A stretch of DNA of 56,957 nt from an uncultured Alphaproteobacteria bacterium (GTDB lineage: Bacteria > Pseudomonadota > Alphaproteobacteria > Rhizobiales > Beijerinckiaceae). The notes under the pieces are model-generated. The model did no database searches and was not told the origin of the DNA. It was given only the letters and a program-made list of their open reading frames with translations. Shown here in pieces: positions 24,462 to 31,706 of the stretch. The position numbers and the translations under genes were made by a program. Within the stretch, counting starts at the first letter, position 1. Every line of letters begins with the position of its first letter. The stretch spans positions 1 through 56,957 of the forward strand of contig CALKHP010000002.1 of assembly GCA_937988775.1 (NCBI GenBank), given 5' to 3'.

Positions 24462-24977
24462 TCAGCCCTTCGGGCGCTTGCGCATGAAGGCCTGCCGGCG
24501 GCATTCCGCCACCAGCGTGCCGTCCTGGTTATAGGCGCGGTGGATGAACTCGACGATGCCGGCATCGGGCCGCGAGCGCGATTCGCGGTTGGCGGCGACC
24601 TCGCTGGTGCAGTGCAGGCTGTCGCCCTCGAACACGGGGGCGGGGAATTTCACGTCGGTCATGCCGAGATTGGCGATCGTCGTGCCCATGGTGGTGTCGT
24701 TGACGCTGATGCCGATCATCAGCCCGAGCGTGAACAGCGAATTGACGATCGGGCGGCCCCATTCCGTCTCGGTGGCGCAGAAATGCGCGTCGATATGCAA
24801 TGGCTGCGGGTTGAGCGTCATGTTGGAGAACAGCATGTTGTCCATCTGCGTCACCGTGCGGGTCAGCCGGTGGGCGATGACGCCGCCAACGGTGAAATCC
24901 TCGAGATAGAGCCCGCCGCGCGGGTGGAGCGGCCCTTTCGGCCGCAGCGTCGTGTCGGTCACCGCGCCTGCCTCCAT
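24462..24977 (-). CDS. MaoC-like (R)-specific enoyl-CoA hydratase
   Basis: A 171-residue hot-dog-fold hydratase. The MaoC catalytic region is visible: MTLNPQPLHIDAHFC and GRPIVNSLFTLGLMIG (H and D pair in the PLHID segment). Directly upstream of the CitE-like lyase and surely in one operon. The start is ambiguous: the listed ATG at 24977, or a GTG at 24962 that has GGAGG 7 bases before it and is the better-supported choice. It would hydrate a branched or dicarboxylic enoyl-CoA that the lyase then cleaves. Confidence 0.9.
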   Translation of the reverse strand: MEAGAVTDTTLRPKGPLHPRGGLYLEDFTVGGVIAHRLTRTVTQMDNMLFSNMTLNPQPLHIDAHFCATETEWGRPIVNSLFTLGLMIGISVNDTTMGTTIANLGMTDVKFPAPVFEGDSLHCTSEVAANRESRSRPDAGIVEFIHRAYNQDGTLVAECRRQAFMRKRPKG

Positions 24978-24999
24978 GCCCCAGCGATCATCGTCGCGC

Positions 25000-25014
25000 T
25001 TAAGGCTTGATTTA
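25000..25014. promoter_or_regulatory. Near-consensus CtrA-type box
   Basis: TTAA (25000-25003), seven bases, TTTA (25011-25014) matches 7 of 8 CtrA positions. It lies 73-87 bases before the transglycosylase ATG, between that gene and MaoC. Lytic transglycosylase and DUF2336 genes are plausible members of a motility or cell-cycle regulon, but one mismatch and short length make this weak. Confidence 0.3.
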
Positions 25015-25086
25015 CCATAACGTTGGAAAGTGAGCCTGGCACGGGGGCTAAGCGAAATCCGCCCTCCGAGGCAACGGCTGGGCTCG

Positions 25087-26151
25087 ATGTTTCTGTTCAC
25101 AAGTCTTCCTGCAAGCGAAGCGGCGGGCGCCGGCACGGATAGCCCGGTGACCAGCGCGATCAAGGATGCGGCGGGCCGCACCGGCGTGTCGTTCGACTAT
25201 CTCATCAAGACGGCGGAGCGCGAATCGCGGCTCGATCCGCAAGCCAAGGCGCCGACATCCTCGGCGAGCGGGCTGTTCCAGTTCCTCGAGCAGACCTGGC
25301 TCGGGTTGGTGCGGAGCGACGGCGCCAGGCTCGGCATGGCGAATGCCGCGAACGCCGTGGTTGCCGATCGCGACGGACGGCTGACGATTTCCGATCCGCA
25401 GCTCAAGGCCAGGGTGCTGGCGCTGCGTGACGATCCGAAGGTGGCATCGACCGCAGCCGGGGTGTTCACCGCCCGCAACCGCGAGGCGCTGACCGGCACG
25501 CTCGGCCGGCCGCCCAGCGAAGGTGAACTCTACATCGCGCATTTCCTCGGCGCGGGTGGCGCGAGCCAACTGGTCAAGCTCGCCGAGATCAAGCCGGGCG
25601 CCAATGCGGCGAGCTATTTCGGCGAGGCGGCGAGCGCCAATCGCGGCATCTTCTACGAGCGCAGCGGCCGGCCGCGCACGGCGGCCGAGGTCTATCACGC
25701 GTTGATCGCGGCGCATGAATCGGCGCGCCCTCCGCGTCCGGTGGCGGTCGCGGCGGCCGCCCCCACGGAGAATGTCGCAAGCGATGTATCGGCCGGGAAG
25801 CCGCTGCTCGGCCTGTTCCGCTCGCTGCCGGAAGGGGCCGCCAGCGGCATCCAGAAGACCTGGGCCGGCTTGCCGCGCGCGAGCGACGTCGCCGGCGCCT
25901 CGCGGCGATCCTTCTTCCCGTATGGCGATGACGCCATCACCAGCACGGCACGCGCGGCCAGCGGCCTGACGCCGACCGAGGCGGCCACGCCGATCGTCGT
26001 TGCCGCAGCGGCCAATGTGCCGGAAGCGGCGCTGCCGGGCGCCGCGGTGCCGTTGCCGCCGATGCGGCCGCCGGCCGGGCAGGGCGTGCGCGCCCCGCGC
26101 CCGCTGGCCGCGCCGCTCGATCTTCTCTCCTTCACGCAAACCAAGGGATAA
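25087..26151 (+). CDS. Lytic transglycosylase SLT-domain protein
   Basis: About 354 residues. A goose-lysozyme/SLT-type domain spans 20-200: the catalytic glutamate lies in IKTAERESRLDPQAKA, followed by SGLFQFLEQTW and AHFLGAGGA. The C-terminal half is alanine/proline-rich and low in complexity, likely a periplasmic linker. No clear signal peptide is seen at the chosen ATG (MFLFTSLPAS is short); a GTG at 25030 would give a longer N-terminus. It is 4 bases ahead of the DUF2336 gene. It probably opens peptidoglycan, perhaps for the flagellum, but no flagellar gene is in the window. Confidence 0.8.
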   Translation: MFLFTSLPASEAAGAGTDSPVTSAIKDAAGRTGVSFDYLIKTAERESRLDPQAKAPTSSASGLFQFLEQTWLGLVRSDGARLGMANAANAVVADRDGRLTISDPQLKARVLALRDDPKVASTAAGVFTARNREALTGTLGRPPSEGELYIAHFLGAGGASQLVKLAEIKPGANAASYFGEAASANRGIFYERSGRPRTAAEVYHALIAAHESARPPRPVAVAAAAPTENVASDVSAGKPLLGLFRSLPEGAASGIQKTWAGLPRASDVAGASRRSFFPYGDDAITSTARAASGLTPTEAATPIVVAAAANVPEAALPGAAVPLPPMRPPAGQGVRAPRPLAAPLDLLSFTQTKG

Positions 26152-26155
26152 GGAC

Positions 26156-27523
26156 ATGCTCGTCCGCTCGTACCTGAAATGGTCCAGCCAGGCGCCCGCG
26201 CCCGAGCGCGCCGAGGCGGCGGCCATCATGGCGCATGCCTATCTCCACGCGCAGTTGTCGCCGGAGGATCGGTATGAGGCCGAGGCGGCGCTGACGCTGG
26301 CGCTCGACGACCCGTCCGCGCGGGTCCGGCGCACGCTGGCCGAGATCCTCGCGGCCGAGCCCGGAGCGCCGCCTCATGTCGTGGCCGCCCTTGCCGCCGA
26401 TCAGAGCGATGTCGGCGCGTTGGTGCTGGCGCGTTCGCCGCTGCTCAGGGACGAGCAACTGGTCGATTTCGCGGCCGTGGGCGACACGCTGGCGCAGGTC
26501 GCCATCGCCATGCGCCGGGCGCTTTCGGCCCCGGTGGCGGCGGCGCTGGCCGAGACGGCCTGTCTCGAGGCGTTGATCGTGCTAGTGCGCAACATGGGCG
26601 CCGAGATCGCCGATTTCAGCTTCGACCGCATGGTGGCGCGCATGGGTTCGGACGGAGCGTTTCGCGAGGCGTTGCTCGAGCGGCCGGGCCTGCCGGTCGC
26701 CATCCGCCAGCAGTTGATCGGCGCGGTGGCGCAATCCCTGTCGCGCTTCGTCTCGGCCCGGGCCTGGGTGCCGGAGCGCCGCGCCGAACGGCTGGTGCAG
26801 GAGGCGCGCGAGAGCGCGACGCTGGCGCTGGTCGTCGAATGCGATGGGCCGGACCTTGCCATGCTGGTGGCGCATCTGCGCGATGTCGGGCTGCTGACCC
26901 CGGGGCTGATCCTGCGCGCCCTGTTGTGCGGCGACCGGCGGCTGATCGTCGCCACGCTGGCGGAGCTTGCGCAGGTGCCGTTCAACCGCGCCGCCGGCAT
27001 TGTCTACGAGCGTGGTTCGTCGGCTTTTACCGCGCTTTATCGGCGCGCGCGCATGCCGGCCGCGCTCGAGCCGGCCTTCGTCGCGGCGATCGCCAGCATC
27101 GCCCGGCGCGTGCTGGCGCGGGACGGGGCGCCGCTCAGGCTCAACCGGCCGATCATCGCCGACGTGCTACATGCCGTGCGCGCCATGAACGGGGCGGACG
27201 CGGCAGCGCTGACCGCGATGCTGTACCGTTTCGACGCCGAGGCGGCGCGAGCCGAGGCGCGCGCCCTGACCGCCGACATCATGGCGTCCGCCGAGCCGGT
27301 GACGATGGCCGATATCGCGGCCGGGCTGCAAATCCAGCAGGCCCCCGCGCCGGAACCGGTTGCTGTTGCACCGGAAGCGGCGATGGCCGAGCCGGACGCC
27401 GCAGACCTGCTGGTCGAGCCAGCCGAGATCGCGCTTGTGCCGGAACCAGGCTCGCGCCTCGACGGCGACGGCCTGGCGATCCCGTTCGATCCGGACGAAT
27501 ACGCGCTGCGCCGCGCGGCGTAG
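26156..27523 (+). CDS. DUF2336 domain-containing protein
   Basis: A 455-residue mostly helical protein of the alphaproteobacterial DUF2336 family (PF10098). It begins MLVRSYLKWSSQ and shows HEAT-like helical repeats (for example SVRRTLAEILAAEP-type and QLVDFAAVGDTLAQVA segments), ending in a proline/alanine-rich acidic tail. AAGGA lies 5 bases before the ATG. It is tightly coupled to the lytic transglycosylase gene. Function is unknown; linkage to motility and cell-surface genes is common. Confidence 0.88.
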   Translation: MLVRSYLKWSSQAPAPERAEAAAIMAHAYLHAQLSPEDRYEAEAALTLALDDPSARVRRTLAEILAAEPGAPPHVVAALAADQSDVGALVLARSPLLRDEQLVDFAAVGDTLAQVAIAMRRALSAPVAAALAETACLEALIVLVRNMGAEIADFSFDRMVARMGSDGAFREALLERPGLPVAIRQQLIGAVAQSLSRFVSARAWVPERRAERLVQEARESATLALVVECDGPDLAMLVAHLRDVGLLTPGLILRALLCGDRRLIVATLAELAQVPFNRAAGIVYERGSSAFTALYRRARMPAALEPAFVAAIASIARRVLARDGAPLRLNRPIIADVLHAVRAMNGADAAALTAMLYRFDAEAARAEARALTADIMASAEPVTMADIAAGLQIQQAPAPEPVAVAPEAAMAEPDAADLLVEPAEIALVPEPGSRLDGDGLAIPFDPDEYALRRAA

Positions 27524-27535
27524 GGCAGCAGAAAT

Positions 27536-27642
27536 CCTTCTCCCGCCAGCGGGAGAAGGTGGCACGAAGTGCCGGATGAGGGGGAGGGCGGCGCAGGCCC
27601 CTCATCCCCCTGCCGGGACCTTCTCCCGCGCGCGGGAGAAGG
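27536..27642. repeat. Dispersed repeat family C (double palindrome)
   Basis: Two GGGAGAAGG palindromes (CCTTCTCCCGCCAGCGGGAGAAGG type at 27536-27559 and CCTTCTCCCG...CGGGAGAAGG at 27619-27642) flank a region with GGATGAGGGG and CCCCTCATCC in inverted orientation. It is the widespread CCTTCTCCC...CCTCATCC intergenic element. Sitting between the convergent DUF2336 and nadK genes, it may serve as a two-way terminator. Confidence 0.75.
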
Positions 27643-27656
27643 GAGATAAGTTAGCG

Positions 27657-28439
27657 TCAATACCCGAACTGCTCGCGCAGAATACGCTCCTCGAGCCCGT
27701 GGCCGTGGTCGTGCAGCAGGACCAGATCGACGCCGTAATCCATCTCGATATTGACCTCCGAGATGTGGCGGAACTCGATATGGTCGGCGACGGCATGGAC
27801 CGGGCGCTTTTCCGCCTCGAGCACGGCGATGGTGACGCGCGCGTTGTCGGGCAGCAGCGCGCCGCGCCAGCGCCGGGGCCGGAAGGCGGAGATCGGCGTC
27901 AGGGCGAGCAGCGGCGCCTTCAGCGGCAGGATCGGGCCGTTGGCCGAGAAATTATAGGCGGTCGAGCCGACGGCGGTGGAGACCAGCACGCCGTCGGCGC
28001 TCAGTTCCTCCAGCCGCATCATGCCGTCGACGGAGATCGACAGCTTGGCGGCCTGCGCGGTCTGGCGCAGCAGCGAGACCTCGTTGATCGCCGGCGCCTT
28101 ATGCGTGACGCCGTGGATATCGACGGCGCGCATGGTGAGGGGATGCACGACGGAGCGCTCGGCTTCCTCGATGCGGACATAAAGGTCCTGCTCACGGAAC
28201 TCGTTGAGCAGGAAGCCGACCGAGCCGCGATTCATGCCGTAGATCGGCTTGGCGGCCCCGAGCATCATGTGCATGGTCTGGAGCATCAGGCCGTCGCCGC
28301 CGAGCGCCACGACGACATCCGCCTCCTCGACCGGTGTCTGGCCGTAAAAGCGCACGAGGCGTTCGAGCGCGAGTTGTGCTTCCGGTGCCTGGCTCGCCAC
28401 GAAGGCCAGTTTCGGATTCGGCGGCAGGAAGCCGGTCAA
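27657..28439 (-). CDS. nadK: NAD kinase
   Basis: Phosphorylates NAD to NADP using ATP or polyphosphate. The 260-residue protein has the signature GGDGLMLQTMH (about 48-58), NRGSVGFLLNEF, the STAYNFSANGPILP-type loop and RRWRGALLP. Bacterial short NadK of normal length. The only in-frame start is TTG at 28439, which has GGAG 8 bases upstream; an overlapping ATG is in another frame. It is separated from cheY by 314 bases filled with repeats. Confidence 0.95.
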   Translation of the reverse strand: MTGFLPPNPKLAFVASQAPEAQLALERLVRFYGQTPVEEADVVVALGGDGLMLQTMHMMLGAAKPIYGMNRGSVGFLLNEFREQDLYVRIEEAERSVVHPLTMRAVDIHGVTHKAPAINEVSLLRQTAQAAKLSISVDGMMRLEELSADGVLVSTAVGSTAYNFSANGPILPLKAPLLALTPISAFRPRRWRGALLPDNARVTIAVLEAEKRPVHAVADHIEFRHISEVNIEMDYGVDLVLLHDHGHGLEERILREQFGY

Positions 28440-28560
28440 TCATGCTCTCCACGGGATATGCCAACAGGCCGAACGCGCCCGACGGAGCCTGCACGGAAGC
28501 CGGGCTCGCCGTCCAGCGCGAATTTATCTGGGGCGCATTTTGGTCGAGGTCTCATCTCGC

Positions 28561-28638
28561 GACCTCATGTTGAGCCTGTCGAAACATGGTGGGTCTGGCG
28601 CTGGGCTGGACCATCCTTCGACAGGCTCAGGATGAGGT
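28561..28638. repeat. Dispersed repeat family B, copy 3
   Basis: Arms GACCTCATGTTGAGCCTGTC and CATCCTTCGACAGGCTCAGG, centre variable. It occupies most of the 314-base gap between nadK and cheY together with the half copy at 28686-28723. Confidence 0.75.
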
Positions 28639-28685
28639 GGGAGAGGAAGGATACAAGGTAGGACGGACGGCCCAAAAACTCAGTT

Positions 28686-28723
28686 CTCATGGCCCGAGCT
28701 TGTCGAAGCATGCACCAGGAGGC
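28686..28723. repeat. Half copy of dispersed repeat family B
   Basis: CTCATGGCCCGAGCTTGTCG then AAGCATGC is a single arm of the family B element, 47 bases from the complete copy 3. Confidence 0.6.
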
Positions 28724-28753
28724 GCCGATCCCGCCTCCTGCCAAGCCGCCTCT

Positions 28754-29119
28754 TTAGCTCTCGAACACCTTGGCGATGCGCATTTCGAGGTCGCGCAGTT
28801 CGTAGGGCTTGACCACGTAATGGTCGGCGCCGTGGCTCTTGGCCTCGTCGACCTTGTCGACCGAGCGCTCCGAGGTCGCCATGATGATCTTGATCTTGTT
28901 GAGTTCCGGGATGCTGCGGATCGCCTTGAGCAGGTCGATGCCGCTCATGCCCTCCATGTTCCAGTCGAGCAGCAGCAGATCGTAGCGCTTCTTCTGCATC
29001 TGCATCAGCGCGTCGCGGGCGCTTTCGGCCTCGTCGATCTCCTCGAACTCGATCTGCTTCAGGTAATAGGTCGCGAGCCCCCGCATGCTCTTTTGGTCGT
29101 CGACGACCAGGACCCGCAT
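28754..29119 (-). CDS. cheY: CheY-type single-domain response regulator
   Basis: Carries phosphoryl groups from CheA to the flagellar motor switch. The 121-residue receiver has the acidic pair DD at 7-8 (VVDDQK), phosphoacceptor D52 (LLLLDWNM), T82 (MATSE) and K104 (VVKPYE). Start at MRVLVVDD (29119) is chosen because GAGG precedes it; an ATG 18 bases upstream is possible. Last gene of the che operon. It is the better candidate for the motor-binding CheY, while the copy at 36417 heads the operon beside cheA. Confidence 0.93.
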   Translation of the reverse strand: MRVLVVDDQKSMRGLATYYLKQIEFEEIDEAESARDALMQMQKKRYDLLLLDWNMEGMSGIDLLKAIRSIPELNKIKIIMATSERSVDKVDEAKSHGADHYVVKPYELRDLEMRIAKVFES

Positions 29120-29146
29120 GTCTTTCCTCGGTTTCATAAGCCTGCC

Positions 29147-30223
29147 TCAGGGCGCCGCATGGCGCGAATGTTCGCTAATCAGGGCAATAATGCCGGCACC
29201 GATCTGATCCAACCCCATATCATGCTTGCTGGCACCCAATTCCCGTGCCGCTCTCGGCATACCGTTAACGACACATGTCTCGGCACTCTGCGTGACGGTC
29301 GGCGCGCCGGCCTGGTGCATGGCGAGCAGGCCTTCCGCACCGTCGCGGCCCATGCCGGTCAGCAATACGCCGATGGCGTTGCCGCCGGCCGCCTTGGCGA
29401 CCGAGCGGAACATCTCGTCGACCGAGGGAGAATGGCCGCTGACGAGCGGGCCGGGCCTGAGCCGGGTGACCAGCTCGCCGCGCTGGTTGTCGACATGGAG
29501 GTGCTGCGGGCCGCCGGGGGCGACAAAGGCGTAGCCGGGCTGGATCTTCTCGCCGCCGGCGGCCTCCTGCACATGCAGGCCGGTGAGCGCGGCAAGGCGG
29601 TTGGCGAGCTTCGCCGTATAGCCGGGCGGCATATGCTGCACCACGACCATCGGCAGGCGATAGGGCGCGAGGTCCTGCATCACGCGCTGGATGGCCGGCA
29701 CGCCGCCGGTCGAGGCGCCGATGGCGATCAGCGGCATGCGCCGCAGCGCCGGCGGCGCCGGGCTGCGCGGCGCCGGAGCAGGCGCCGGCTCAGGCACGGG
29801 AGCAGGCGCTGCGCCGCGACGGCTGTTGGCGGCGCGCTTCAGCGCCGCCGTCAGGACGGCGTTGAAATGTTCGAATGTGTTGGCCTCGCCGTCCGGCTTC
29901 TCGATGAAGTCGGTTGCGCCGAGTTCCAGCGCGCGAATGGTGTTTTCGGCGCCAGGCCCGCCGAAGGCCGAGACGATCAGCACCGGCAGCGGGCATTCGC
30001 GCATCACGCGGGCGAGCAGTTTCAGGCCGTGGCGGCCGGGCAATTCGAGATCGAGGGTGATCAGGTCGGGCTGGAGCGCGCCGACCGCATCCCAGCCTTC
30101 CTCGGCGCTGCCGGCGACGCCGGCGACCACGAAACCCTCGGCGCTGTTGACGATATGCGTCATCAGGCTTTGCATCAGCTTCGAATCGTCCACGATCAGG
30201 ACGCGGCTCGGGGTGCCCGTCAT
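29147..30223 (-). CDS. cheB: Chemotaxis protein-glutamate methylesterase/deamidase CheB
   Basis: Removes methyl groups from (and deamidates) receptor glutamates. The 358-residue protein has a receiver (about 1-115; LIVDDSK, phosphoacceptor in LITLDLELPG), a proline/alanine-rich linker (about 125-155), and the esterase domain with serine in GASTGG, histidine in VQHMPPG and aspartate in GMGRDGA. All catalytic residues are present. It follows cheD with only 2 bases between them. Confidence 0.96.
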   Translation of the reverse strand: MTGTPSRVLIVDDSKLMQSLMTHIVNSAEGFVVAGVAGSAEEGWDAVGALQPDLITLDLELPGRHGLKLLARVMRECPLPVLIVSAFGGPGAENTIRALELGATDFIEKPDGEANTFEHFNAVLTAALKRAANSRRGAAPAPVPEPAPAPAPRSPAPPALRRMPLIAIGASTGGVPAIQRVMQDLAPYRLPMVVVQHMPPGYTAKLANRLAALTGLHVQEAAGGEKIQPGYAFVAPGGPQHLHVDNQRGELVTRLRPGPLVSGHSPSVDEMFRSVAKAAGGNAIGVLLTGMGRDGAEGLLAMHQAGAPTVTQSAETCVVNGMPRAARELGASKHDMGLDQIGAGIIALISEHSRHAAP

Positions 30224-30225
30224 CG

Positions 30226-30828
30226 TCAGAAAATCTCCACGCCGCCGGCGATCGGCTTGGTCTGGAGCCGATCGAGATAGGCAAGCTCGTCGCGGTTATT
30301 GTCGCGCGTCGAGGCGGTTTCGAGGTGCCGCACCCAGGCGCGGCCGGTGGCCGGCTGGTAATGCAGGCGGCGCGACTGGGTGCCGCCGACATCCTTCGAG
30401 ACGATCGGGATGTTCTCGCGTTTGAGGAAGCCGAGCACGAAGGACACGTTGCCATCGCCGATCATCAGCGCCGACTTGCCGGGCAGGACCCGGCCGCCGC
30501 CGACGACCTTGGCCTCGAGATGACCCCGGCGCGCGCCCTGCTTGAACAGGCCGTTGATGAGGATTTCCATGGCGGTGTCGCCATAGCGCTCGGCGGCGTG
30601 CAGCGGGTCGGCGACCGTCGCCTCGGTGTTGAGCGGCAGCAGGAAATGGTTGATGCCGCCGACGCCGACCTGCGGATCGCGCATGCACACCGAGACGCAG
30701 GAGCCGAGCACCGTCGCCAGGATTTCCCTGGGCGCGGCGGTGATGGCGTGGCCGCCCGGCGGCACGGTGATGATATCCGCATCGAAACGCGGATCGAAAT
30801 AACGCCTCGAACTCGGCTCCGCGCTCAT
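30226..30828 (-). CDS. cheD: Chemoreceptor glutamine deamidase CheD
   Basis: Deamidates receptor glutamines and assists adaptation. The 200-residue protein has the cysteine/histidine catalytic pair in TVLGSCVSVCM and GGINHFLLP, and the conserved KVVGGGRVLPG. ATG at 30828 overlaps the cheR stop (30825-30827) by the ATGA arrangement, so translation is coupled. Its presence with both CheB and CheR indicates a full adaptation module. Confidence 0.95.
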   Translation of the reverse strand: MSAEPSSRRYFDPRFDADIITVPPGGHAITAAPREILATVLGSCVSVCMRDPQVGVGGINHFLLPLNTEATVADPLHAAERYGDTAMEILINGLFKQGARRGHLEAKVVGGGRVLPGKSALMIGDGNVSFVLGFLKRENIPIVSKDVGGTQSRRLHYQPATGRAWVRHLETASTRDNNRDELAYLDRLQTKPIAGGVEIF

Positions 30829-31706
30829 TTCGTCTTCTCGTAGATGGTGCGGCCTATCAGGCGCAGCCGCGGATGGGGCTGCGACAGCGATTCCGAATGG
30901 CCGAGATAGAGCCAGCCGCCGACATGCATCAGTTCGACGAAATGATCGAGGATGCCGGCCTTGGTGCGGCTGTCGAAATAGATGAAGACGTTGCGGCAGA
31001 AGATCACGTCGAATGCGCCGCGCATCGGCCAGCGCTCGATCAGGTTCAGGTGGTTGAAGGTGATGAACTGCTTCAGGCGCGGGCTCACCGTGCAATCGTC
31101 GCCGTTGCGCGAGGCCTCGTGCAGCAGCAGCGGCTTGAGGTCGGGCGGCATGCGCTCGACGATGTCGCGGCTGTAGCTGCCGGCGCGGGCGCGCGCCAGG
31201 ATATCGGTATCGATATCGGTGGCGAGGATGCGCAGGTCGAGGCCCGGCCGGTCGCCGAGCACGTCGCGCACGATGGCCGCGATGCTGTAGGGCTCCTCGC
31301 CCGAGGAGCAGGCGGCCGACCAGATGCGGATGCGGCCGTTGCGCAGGCCGCCCGGCCGCAGCAGCGCGGGCAGGGCCTCGCGGCGCAGGTGATCGAAATG
31401 ATGGCGCTCGCGGAAGAACGCGGTGTGGTTGGTGGTGAGCGCGTTGATCAGGTCGGGGATTTCGGCGGCGGCGTCCGGCCCGCGCAGGAAGGCGCAATAT
31501 TCGGCGATCGAGCTCATGCCGAGCGCCTTGACGCGGCGCGACAGCCGGCCGCGCGCCATCGCCTCCTTATGCTCGCGGATGACGATGCCGGCATGCTCGT
31601 AGACGATCTGGGCGATGAAGCCGAGATCGTCGCGGGTCAGCGTGGTATCGTTGATTTGTTGGGCGGCGAAAGCGTTCAAAGCACGTGTCCCTAGAACTCC
31701 GCCCAA
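30825..31706 (-). CDS. cheR: Chemotaxis protein methyltransferase CheR
   Basis: Methylates receptor glutamates using SAM. The 293-residue protein has the N-terminal helical domain, then the SAM-binding region (IRIWSAACSSGEEPYSIA), ILATDIDTDIL and FDVIFCRNVFIYFD. The start is uncertain: a TTG at 31706 overlaps the end of the receptor gene by 16 bases, while a second TTG at 31679 (MNAFAAQ) would avoid the overlap. Coupling to the receptor gene is expected either way. The receptor ends in W-A-E-F, the kind of tail CheR docks on. Confidence 0.95.
   Translation of the reverse strand: MGGVLGTRALNAFAAQQINDTTLTRDDLGFIAQIVYEHAGIVIREHKEAMARGRLSRRVKALGMSSIAEYCAFLRGPDAAAEIPDLINALTTNHTAFFRERHHFDHLRREALPALLRPGGLRNGRIRIWSAACSSGEEPYSIAAIVRDVLGDRPGLDLRILATDIDTDILARARAGSYSRDIVERMPPDLKPLLLHEASRNGDDCTVSPRLKQFITFNHLNLIERWPMRGAFDVIFCRNVFIYFDSRTKAGILDHFVELMHVGGWLYLGHSESLSQPHPRLRLIGRTIYEKTK

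Noticed and set aside
28440..28494. ATG start for nadK near 28444
   Set aside because: That ATG is in a different frame; the conserved NadK sequence continues only from the TTG at 28439.
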